Assembly (NCBI GenBank): GCA_041651315.1
Contig: JBAZJM010000186.1
Span: 1-9,090 of the forward strand
DNA length: 9,090 nucleotides
Direction of reading: 5' to 3'
DNA from: CAITYL01 sp041651315
GTDB taxonomy: Bacteria; Verrucomicrobiota; Lentisphaeria; Oligosphaerales; CAITYL01
In this document: positions 1 to 6,675 of the stretch, in pieces
How positions within the stretch are numbered: position 1 is the stretch's first letter
Layout: every line of letters starts with the position of its first letter
Notes under the pieces: generated by a model
What the model was told of the DNA's origin: nothing
The model's database searches: none
The model's input: only the letters and a program-made list of their open reading frames with translations
Program-made: the position numbers and the translations under genes

Positions 1-708
1 ACCACCTCCAACACCTTGGCCCCCACCACCAGCACCTACGTCACCTCCCAAGGATTGTACGACGGCACCCACGCGGCCAATTACACCCAGGACAACAGCA
101 CCCTAAGTTTTTATGATTCCGTTTCCCGCACCGCCTTGATCGATCAGTCCCAAGGCATGGTTAACCTGTGGCTTTATACTGGCCAGGACTGGCGCGGCGG
201 CATTAACCCGAGCCATGCACAGTTTTTGCTCGCGGAAGGCGGCGCTCATTATGGGGCGAATAGCTTCACCTTGTTTCGCGATATTGATGCGTATGACGGC
301 GCGCTGTATTTCCGGCGTTGGGGTTCCGGCGGCCCGGGCCAGACCGTGGTTGGCATTCCAGCAACGTGGAAGGCTGGCGAGTGGCACAACATTGGCATCA
401 GCTGGCAACTGAACGGGCAACAGGCCATCTATCTAGACGGTGCCTTTATCAACTCCGTTGCCTGCTATGAAGTCATGAACTGGACGACCACGGAGGAAAA
501 AACGCTCTATGTCGGCAAAAACGCGAGTGAACAGAACTGGGCTGTCGATGGCATGATCTATGGCTTCACAGTGTATAATGACGCAGACAATGTGGCGGCC
601 GTGATGGCCGCCGCCGCCGCCAATACCCCCTCCCCCATTCCCGAGCCGGCCGCGCTGGGCCTGCTGGCGCTCGGCGCCGCCTTGGCTGCCCCCCGCCGCC
701 GCCGCTGA
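1..708 (+). CDS. LamG-like exported protein with PEP-CTERM anchor (5' partial)
   Basis: The reading frame is open from the first base, so the true start and any signal peptide lie upstream; the TTG at 16 is only the first possible internal start. About 235 residues are visible. The middle has the pattern of a concanavalin-A-like/LamG fold: GEWHNIGISWQLNGQQ followed by IYLDGAFINS, then TLYVGKNAS and MIYGFTVYN, the alternating strands seen in laminin-G-type jelly rolls. The C-terminus is a PEP-CTERM sorting signal: PIPEPAALGLLALGAAL starting at base 634, a short hydrophobic stretch, then four arginines before the TGA. In this family the tail is recognised by an exosortase and the protein is exported to the envelope or extracellular matrix. 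Its role is probably glycan or surface binding; no catalytic domain is visible. The next gene starts about 120 bp downstream on the same strand. The sorting signal is clear; the LamG assignment rests on pattern only. Confidence 0.85.
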   Translation, partial: TTSNTLAPTTSTYVTSQGLYDGTHAANYTQDNSTLSFYDSVSRTALIDQSQGMVNLWLYTGQDWRGGINPSHAQFLLAEGGAHYGANSFTLFRDIDAYDGALYFRRWGSGGPGQTVVGIPATWKAGEWHNIGISWQLNGQQAIYLDGAFINSVACYEVMNWTTTEEKTLYVGKNASEQNWAVDGMIYGFTVYNDADNVAAVMAAAAANTPSPIPEPAALGLLALGAALAAPRRRR

Positions 709-715
709 CCGCCGG

Positions 716-796
716 GGTTGACAGCAAACACACAGTGTGGACCCAGTGGCCACCTCCACCGGGGGCCACGGGTCTACCAGGTCAACCGGGGTCCAC
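716..796. repeat. intergenic cluster of short inverted repeats
   Basis: The gap between the PEP-CTERM gene and the pseudopilin gene contains several short inverted repeats: GGTTGAC (716-722) with GTCAACC (781-787), GTGGACCC (737-744) with GGGTCCAC (789-796), GTGGCC (746-751) with GGCCAC (764-769), and CACAC/GTGTG (729-733/735-739). The first two pairs cross rather than nest, so in RNA they could form a pseudoknot or alternative folds. There is no T-run, so this is not a standard intrinsic terminator. The arms are short and GC-rich and could partly be chance. Confidence 0.35.
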
Positions 797-831
797 AGAA
801 ACCGGCCTCTTTAACCATGCCGATTATTATC

Positions 832-1431
832 ATGAAGCGCTTTACGCTCATTGAACTGCTGGTGGTGATCGCCATCATCGCGATCCTGGCGGCCATGCTG
901 CTGCCGTCGTTGCAGAATGCCAAGGGCAGCGCCCAGCGGACGGTCTGCACCTCCAACCTCAAGCAGATCGGCACCGGCTTCGCCCTCTATCTCGGCGACT
1001 ACGACGAGTACTTCCCGCCCTACAACCCGCAGACCCCGGCCGCCGTGTCGCCCTATTATTCCTGGTACTGGACCCAGGTGATCGCCTCCTATCTCGGCGG
1101 CGATTATGGTGCGGCCTGGCAGGGCAAGATGAAGGTGCTGTGGTGCCCCACCGACCTGTTCGCCAGCAACCGCAACGACTGGGAGCACACCGCTTCCTTC
1201 GGCTGGTGCCAATACTCGTCCGCCGACCTGCTCAAGAACCGCTACTACGGCTGGGTCTGGTCGGTGCCGGGCGAAGGCGGCACCCCCCACAAGGCCTCCG
1301 CCCTACCCAACCTCCAGAACCGGATTGTCCTCAATGAATGGCATCCCTATGACGACATGCACCAGGCCTCCATGGGCGTGCTGTTCGCCGGGGATCTGCA
1401 TGTCGAACGCTTCGACATGAAGACGCCGTGA
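832..1431 (+). CDS. type II secretion/type IV pilin-like pseudopilin with H-X9-DG-like tail
   Basis: A 199-residue protein read from the ATG at 832, giving MKRFTLIELLVVIAIIAILA at the N-terminus. This is the prepilin N-terminal cleavage/methylation segment: a short basic leader, F4 as expected first mature residue, glutamate at mature position 5 (E8), and a roughly 20-residue hydrophobic helix. The body contains CTSNLKQIGTGFALY (39-53) and LWCPTD (103-108), features of the expanded pseudopilin families of Lentisphaerae and Planctomycetes. The C-terminus has H177, nine residues, then GD and LHVERF, resembling the H-X9-DG domain but with G and D swapped. The residue before the cleavage site is arginine, not the usual glycine. 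An in-frame ATG at 817 would add MPIII; neither start has a clear Shine-Dalgarno, and 832 gives the standard leader length. It probably sits in the inner membrane or periplasm as part of a secretion or surface-assembly system, but no pilus or secretion machinery genes are nearby. Confidence 0.88.
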   Translation: MKRFTLIELLVVIAIIAILAAMLLPSLQNAKGSAQRTVCTSNLKQIGTGFALYLGDYDEYFPPYNPQTPAAVSPYYSWYWTQVIASYLGGDYGAAWQGKMKVLWCPTDLFASNRNDWEHTASFGWCQYSSADLLKNRYYGWVWSVPGEGGTPHKASALPNLQNRIVLNEWHPYDDMHQASMGVLFAGDLHVERFDMKTP

Positions 1432-1451
1432 TTGTGGAAAACGGCCGCCGC

Positions 1452-1528
1452 CCTGGGAGCGCCGAGCCCCAGCTCGGCGAGAACTCCAAAGTCCATTTCG
1501 TGCCGAGCTGGGGCTCGGCGCTCCCAGG
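1452..1528. repeat. paired REP-like palindromes forming a long inverted repeat (BIME-like)
   Basis: Two 27-bp arms are perfectly inverted: 1452-1478 and 1502-1528, separated by a 23-nt spacer. Each arm is itself a small hairpin, GCCGAGC-CCCA-GCTCGGC, preceded or followed by CCTGGGAGC or its complement. This is the layout of two REP units in inverted orientation. It lies 20 bp after the pseudopilin stop and 64 bp before the next start, outside both coding regions. It could stop or slow transcription between the genes, although no T-run follows. Membership of a genome-wide repeat family is inferred from form; no second copy is present in this window. Confidence 0.8.
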
Positions 1529-1578
1529 TTCAATCCACAAGGCGCCACCCGGTTTGCCGTGACGGCGACCGTTTGTCT

Positions 1579-1583
1579 AAGGA
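1579..1583 (+). promoter_or_regulatory. ribosome binding site for the 948-residue exported protein
   Basis: AAGGA lies 9 nt before the first ATG (1593) and 12 nt before the second, adjacent ATG (1596). It supports starting at 1593 and rules out the much longer readings possible in this open, GC-rich frame. Confidence 0.65.
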
Positions 1584-1592
1584 TACACCCCC

Positions 1593-4439
1593 ATGATGTC
1601 GCTCCTGAAAAGCTGGACCGTCCCCGCCCTGCTGCTGCTGGCCCCGCTGGCTCCAGCGGGCACGCCCGTCATCTTGAATACCGAGCGGGTGATGGACGGC
1701 ACCACCGTCTGCCACCAACAGGCCGACGGCGCGGCGCTGGCCAAGGCCGGCACGCTCATTCTTGAATTCAAGCCCGGACCGGAATGGTTCTCCACCGCCG
1801 CCAAGGAGCCCCAAATGCTCTTTCAAATGGGGGCGCAGCATTGGGACCCCAACAGCATCTCCCTCATTCATGAACCGAGCGGGCAGCTGGTCGCCCATTT
1901 CAACGGCCACGGGGATGCCAAAAGCCATTCCGCCATTGACGGTTCCACTTTCAAGCGCAACGCCTTCACCCGGCTGGCGCTGGCCTGGGACGGCAGCGGC
2001 GCGGTGATTTTCGCCAACGGGGCCAAGGCCGCCGCCTGGGCGCCGGCACTGCCCCAGGCGCTGCCCGGCCTGGCCGCCTTTGGCAGCCCCGCCAACCATC
2101 CTCCCGGCTGGTCGTTCCGCGGGGTGCTGAAGCGGTGCGAACTCCGCACGGAAAAGCTTTCCGACCCGGAACTGGCGGCCGCCACCTTCATCGACGAGCG
2201 GGTGCCCCCGGCCGCAACGCCCCCCCCCTATGTGACGATTTCCGGGAAGACCATCCAGGTCGGCTCGGCCGCCTTGGAACTGCAAATCGCCACGGACGGC
2301 AGTCCGGTCGCCCTGTATGACCGCCGGGCCGGCCGCTTCCTCACCACCCGCTGGCCCGGCGGCAGCCTGTGGACGGTGACCTCCGAGGCCATGCCCGGCG
2401 GCACCCCCCTCGACTCGAGCGCCTGTCCCGCCGTCTTTGAGCGGAAAACCGGCCCCGCCGGCCAGCCGGCCGCCGCCTGGCGCTACCCGTTCCCCGGCGG
2501 CAAGGGCGCCTTCCTCGTGGAGGTTTGGGGGGAGCGCGACGGGGCATTGTGCTTCCGCTACGGCCTCGACAACGGCTACGACAAGCCGGTCGACTTTGTC
2601 TACTTCCCCTCCCTGGCCGGCATCGACAAGTCGCCGGACGGCTGGGTGGCGCAACCCCATTGGAACGGCACCCGCAAGGCCATGAAGGATTTCCAATTCA
2701 TGTGCTGGGGCGGACCCGGGCACCTGAGCATGATGTTCATGGGGCTCCAGACCGGCGCCAGCACCCTGTTGATCTATCCCGACGACCCTGCCGGCAGCGT
2801 GCGCTTTGCCATCGCCAACGACAACAACAGCGGTCCGGACGGCATCATGAACCTGACCTGGCAGAACCGCGATTCGGTCCGGCCCGGAGAAAAGTTCCGT
2901 TCCGCAACGCCGTTCCGCCTCTACGCGCTCGGTGATTCCGGCCTCAAAGGGATGGCGGAGAAATATCGTGAATGGGCGGTGAAACAGCCGTGGTTCGTCA
3001 CCTGGGAGCAAAAGCGCGCCGCTGCCCCGGTCATCGACCGGGCGCTCAACGGCGTGGTGAAAATGGTCGGCTATGAAGGCGTGGGGACCGCGGACAGCAA
3101 CGTCTTCGCCCCGCGCGACTACAAGGAAAAACATCTCAAGAACCTCAGCATGGACTACGCCAAGTTCCTCACCCTCGCCGACGGCATTGAGCGGCTGTAC
3201 CAGGTCAAGCCCGCTTACCGCTATGACGGCTGGTGGGGCCGGTTCGACAGCCGCTACCCCGAATACTTCCCCGTGGATAAGGAACTGGGCGACTTCAAGG
3301 CGTTCATCGCCGCCAACAACCGGGCCGGGCGCCTGGTCTATCTCCACACCAACCCGATCCAATGGGACGGCGAAAACGCCTCCTTTGACCTCAAGCGGAT
3401 GTCCTATTTCAATCCCGGCGAGCCCGGCGGCCCCCAGATCTGGGCCCGCAACAAACTCTATTTTTGTTCGCCGAACCTCGTCAAAGATGACGAAGTCGCC
3501 GCGGAAAAGCGGATGCTGGCCTATGGCGTGAACGGCATCTTCGAGGACGTGATCGGCTGCACCACCATGCTCGATTTCAACCCCCACGCCGGCTACCCGT
3601 ACCCGGCCCGCGACTCCGGCACCCGTGCCCTGATCGCCCTGTGCCGCGCCCTCAAGGATGCCGCGCCGGGCGTTTTCCGCGGCACCGAAGGCGGCGAGGA
3701 ACGCCGCCTCTCCTACTATGATGCCTTCATGATCGGTGCCGGCGATTCACTGGAGGATGTCCCGCTGCTGGGCATGGTCTATGGCGACTGCTATGCCAAC
3801 GTCACCGGCATCGACGGCGGCGGCAACGGCGACAACAATGTGGAGCGCGCCCGCCGCCTGCTCTTCGCCAGCGTGTTGGGCTTGGACGGCCGTTATGAGT
3901 GGGCCACCCAGTACAGCCCCATGGCGCAAATGACCTTTGAGACCCAGGCCATCGCCAAGCAGGTCACGGGCAAACGGATACTTGACTACAAGGAACAGGA
4001 TGGCCGCTGCGTCACGCAATGGGCCGACGCGGTGGTCTGCGCCAACCTCGGCAAAGAGTCCTGCCCGGTCTTCGAGGTCAAAGGCACCAGCCTCGGCACG
4101 ATCCGGGTTGAAGGCATGGTGCGCGAGGCCGTCGTCCTCATCTTGCGCGACGGCTCCTTCGTTTCCTGGGGCTGCCATCGGGCATCCGTCAATGGCCGGG
4201 AACTCTTCGCCCTGTCCGGGTCCGACGGCCTGGCCGCCGCCTATGACGGCCGCCGCCTGGCCCTGGCGGTCGGCATGTTCCCCAAGTTCCCGGAATGCCA
4301 GGCCGAGGTCCGGATCGCCCGGGCAAACTTCAAGGGGCGGGCCGTCGTCCGCCCCGACAACGCCACGGCGAAAGCGGTGGGTTCCGGCACCAGCTGGACG
4401 CTCACTCTCCCCGCGGGAAAAAGCGTCTTCCTGGAATGA
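1593..4439 (+). CDS. exported LamG plus glycoside-hydrolase-like (DUF6259-type) protein
   Basis: A 948-residue protein. Residues 1-22 form a signal peptide: K6, a hydrophobic core PALLLLAPLA, then the signal peptidase I site APA before G23; there is no lipobox. Residues about 28-205 look like a concanavalin-A/LamG domain, with LILEFKPGPEW (55-65), FTRLALAWDGSGAVIFANG (125-143) and a closing strand GVLKRCELRTEKL. Residues about 212-450 are beta-rich. Residues about 450-790 look like a TIM-barrel hydrolase region of the kind labelled DUF6259 in Lentisphaerae, with RYDGWWGRFDSRYPEYFP (543-560), GRLVYLHTNPIQWD (579-592), YGVNGIFEDVIGC (644-656) and FRGTEGGEE (695-703). D652 and E699 are acidic residues in positions where barrel glycosidases carry catalytic groups; this is a guess. 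Residues about 800-948 form a C-terminal beta domain. The substrate is unknown. The family name is from memory of the sequence style. Signal peptide and overall architecture are firm, enzymatic activity is inferred. Confidence 0.8.
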   Translation: MMSLLKSWTVPALLLLAPLAPAGTPVILNTERVMDGTTVCHQQADGAALAKAGTLILEFKPGPEWFSTAAKEPQMLFQMGAQHWDPNSISLIHEPSGQLVAHFNGHGDAKSHSAIDGSTFKRNAFTRLALAWDGSGAVIFANGAKAAAWAPALPQALPGLAAFGSPANHPPGWSFRGVLKRCELRTEKLSDPELAAATFIDERVPPAATPPPYVTISGKTIQVGSAALELQIATDGSPVALYDRRAGRFLTTRWPGGSLWTVTSEAMPGGTPLDSSACPAVFERKTGPAGQPAAAWRYPFPGGKGAFLVEVWGERDGALCFRYGLDNGYDKPVDFVYFPSLAGIDKSPDGWVAQPHWNGTRKAMKDFQFMCWGGPGHLSMMFMGLQTGASTLLIYPDDPAGSVRFAIANDNNSGPDGIMNLTWQNRDSVRPGEKFRSATPFRLYALGDSGLKGMAEKYREWAVKQPWFVTWEQKRAAAPVIDRALNGVVKMVGYEGVGTADSNVFAPRDYKEKHLKNLSMDYAKFLTLADGIERLYQVKPAYRYDGWWGRFDSRYPEYFPVDKELGDFKAFIAANNRAGRLVYLHTNPIQWDGENASFDLKRMSYFNPGEPGGPQIWARNKLYFCSPNLVKDDEVAAEKRMLAYGVNGIFEDVIGCTTMLDFNPHAGYPYPARDSGTRALIALCRALKDAAPGVFRGTEGGEERRLSYYDAFMIGAGDSLEDVPLLGMVYGDCYANVTGIDGGGNGDNNVERARRLLFASVLGLDGRYEWATQYSPMAQMTFETQAIAKQVTGKRILDYKEQDGRCVTQWADAVVCANLGKESCPVFEVKGTSLGTIRVEGMVREAVVLILRDGSFVSWGCHRASVNGRELFALSGSDGLAAAYDGRRLALAVGMFPKFPECQAEVRIARANFKGRAVVRPDNATAKAVGSGTSWTLTLPAGKSVFLE

Positions 4440-4441
4440 CG

Positions 4442-4465
4442 CCATGGCGCCGGAAGGCGCCCTGG
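4442..4465. repeat. stem-loop just after the 948-residue protein gene
   Basis: CCATGGCGCC (4442-4451), loop GGAA, GGCGCCCTGG (4456-4465): a 10-bp stem with one mismatch, starting 2 nt after the stop codon. It is well placed to protect or end the transcript, but no T-run follows, so it may simply be the first member of the palindrome array downstream. Confidence 0.6.
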
Positions 4466-4505
4466 ACTGGAGTTTGGCACAAGTACGGGTTTTGGGGGCG
4501 GCTTC

Positions 4506-4518
4506 GTCCCGGAGGGAC
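4506..4518. repeat. small palindrome GTCCC-GGA-GGGAC
   Basis: A 5-bp perfect stem with a 3-nt loop. The same GTCCC/GGGAC core recurs in a longer form at 4670-4688, suggesting related repeat units. On its own it would not be significant. Confidence 0.4.
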
Positions 4519-4526
4519 TGAATGAA

Positions 4527-4664
4527 AATAGGCAGGGGCTTCAGCCCCTGTTCCGGAATAATGAAATGATGGCGTGCCGTAGGTACGCCGCGATTCGCCG
4601 CGTACCTGACGGCACGCGAAATGGGGGGGGACGGGAAAAACAGGGGCTGAAGCCCCTGCCTATT
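4527..4664. repeat. 26-bp inverted repeat pair enclosing a further stem-loop
   Basis: Bases 4527-4552 and 4639-4664 are perfect 26-bp reverse complements. Each contains its own hairpin: CAGGGGCT-TC-AGCCCCTG at 4533-4550 and CAGGGGCT-GA-AGCCCCTG at 4641-4658. The 86-bp interior carries another stem-loop (4572-4617). The structure resembles a small non-autonomous palindromic element or a pair of REP units in opposite orientation. There is no open reading frame inside that looks real, and no clear target-site duplication at the edges. Confidence 0.8.
4572..4617. repeat. stem-loop nested inside the 26-bp inverted pair
   Basis: GCGTGCCG (4572-4579) pairs with CGGCACGC (4610-4617), and AGGTACGC (4581-4588) pairs with GCGTACCT (4600-4607), interrupted only by a 1-nt/2-nt internal loop. 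That gives 16 paired bases around an 11-nt loop. It is the longest single stem in the gap. Confidence 0.75.
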
Positions 4665-4669
4665 CCCAC

Positions 4670-4688
4670 CCCGTCCCGCTGGGACGGG
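4670..4688. repeat. palindrome CCCGTCCC-GCT-GGGACGGG
   Basis: A perfect 8-bp stem (4670-4677 with 4681-4688) and a 3-nt loop, 5 bp after the right arm of the large inverted pair. It shares its GTCCC/GGGAC core with the smaller palindrome at 4506-4518. Confidence 0.65.
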
Positions 4689-4698
4689 AAAGCCGCAA

Positions 4699-4724
4699 CC
4701 CTGGAGTTATGCAAAACTCCAGGG
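4699..4724. repeat. palindrome CCCTGGAGTT-ATGCAA-AACTCCAGGG
   Basis: A perfect 10-bp stem (4699-4708 with 4715-4724) and a 6-nt loop. It has no sequence in common with its neighbours, so the gap holds more than one repeat type. There is no T-run on either side. Confidence 0.7.
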
Positions 4725-4781
4725 GGCCGGCGTTGCCTGCCCCGTAGCAGGGCAGCGGCGAAGCCGTCGGCACTCCGAAGA

Positions 4782-4795
4782 CAGCCTGAAGGCTG
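4782..4795. repeat. small palindrome CAGCC-TGAA-GGCTG
   Basis: A 5-bp perfect stem with a TGAA tetraloop. It is followed by GACTC; the hexamer TGGACT seen here (4794-4799) also follows the stem-loop at 4442-4465. Weak alone, noted because of its place in the array. A still weaker one, CTGCCC/GGGCAG, lies at 4737-4755. Confidence 0.4.
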
Positions 4796-4827
4796 GACTC
4801 AACCCCGGGGCGCAGGTCGTTTGAGTT

Positions 4828-4841
4828 CACGCTTTAGCGTG
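4828..4841. repeat. small palindrome CACGCT-TT-AGCGTG next to the lysS stop
   Basis: A 6-bp perfect stem with a 2-nt loop, 7 bp beyond the lysS stop codon. On the minus strand it would be the first structure in the lysS 3' tail, so it might help end that transcript, but no U-run follows it. It also fits as the last member of the palindrome array. Confidence 0.5.
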
Positions 4842-4848
4842 TGGTTGT

Positions 4849-6483
<1,635 letters not shown>

Positions 6484-6489
6484 CTCCTT
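6484..6489 (-). promoter_or_regulatory. Shine-Dalgarno AAGGAG touching the lysS ATG
   Basis: On the minus strand AAGGAG is followed directly by ATG (6483-6481), with no spacer. The in-frame GTG at 6474-6472 lies 9 nt away, within the usual range. This site is the main evidence that translation may begin at codon 4 instead of the ATG. Confidence 0.6.
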
Positions 6490-6516
6490 GAAAAAGACTT
6501 AAAGAAAAAGGGTCAC

Positions 6517-6545
6517 ACCCTACTCCGCCAACCCCTGAATGTCCA
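6517..6545 (-). promoter_or_regulatory. possible sigma-70-type promoter for lysS
   Basis: On the minus strand TGGACA (6545-6540) resembles a -35 box (5 of 6) and TAGGGT (6522-6517) a poor -10 box (3 of 6), with a 17-nt spacer. The stretch after it is AT-rich and leads to the lysS Shine-Dalgarno about 27 nt on. Weak because of the -10 box; lysS may instead be read through from ptsI. Confidence 0.25.
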
Positions 6546-6595
6546 CCCAGGGAAACCGGCGCGGGTAAGGGGTCACTGAATGGGTGGGCAATCTG

Positions 6596-6614
6596 GGCTC
6601 GGTTTTTCCGAGCC
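6596..6614 (-). terminator. stem-loop in the ptsI-lysS gap
   Basis: GGCTCGG (6596-6602), loop TTTTT, CCGAGCC (6608-6614): a perfect 7-bp stem lying 62 bp beyond the ptsI stop. It may mark the end of the ptsI transcript. It lacks a following U-run on the minus strand, so it could equally be a processing site or a repeat remnant. A looser inverted pair, GGTCACT (6571-6577) and AGTGACC (6642-6648), surrounds it. Confidence 0.35.
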
Positions 6615-6675
6615 GGGAACGTAGCGACCGCAGGGAGCGTGAGTGACCGGTCAAAGGCGGAAAACAGGAATCAAT

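Larger units (their letters stand above)
4440..4848. other. gene-free gap filled with palindromes
   Basis: This 409-bp gap lies between the convergent ends of the 948-residue protein gene and lysS. No reading frame in it resembles a protein: the one that crosses it (4566-4889, + strand) is built from palindrome sequence and runs into lysS. At least eight stem-loops cover more than half of it, listed separately. They belong to several unrelated sequence types. Confidence 0.8.

Noticed and set aside
718..831. Upstream extension of the pseudopilin reading frame
   Set aside because: It would place 38 residues, encoded by the inverted-repeat gap, before a normal MKRFTLIE leader; prepilin leaders here are short.
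1530..3587. 685-residue open frame on the minus strand, opposite the LamG/hydrolase gene
   Set aside because: It is an antisense shadow caused by GC-rich codons; its translation is low-complexity (Gly/Ala/Arg/Val/His-rich), has no recognisable domain, and the opposite strand has a signal peptide, ribosome binding site and coherent domains.
4442..4465. Classical intrinsic terminator for the 948-residue protein gene
   Set aside because: The stem is suitable but no T-run follows on the plus strand, so it is recorded only as a stem-loop.
4440..4848. CRISPR array in the repeat-rich gap
   Set aside because: The palindromes differ in sequence and spacing; there is no regular repeat-spacer pattern and no cas gene nearby.
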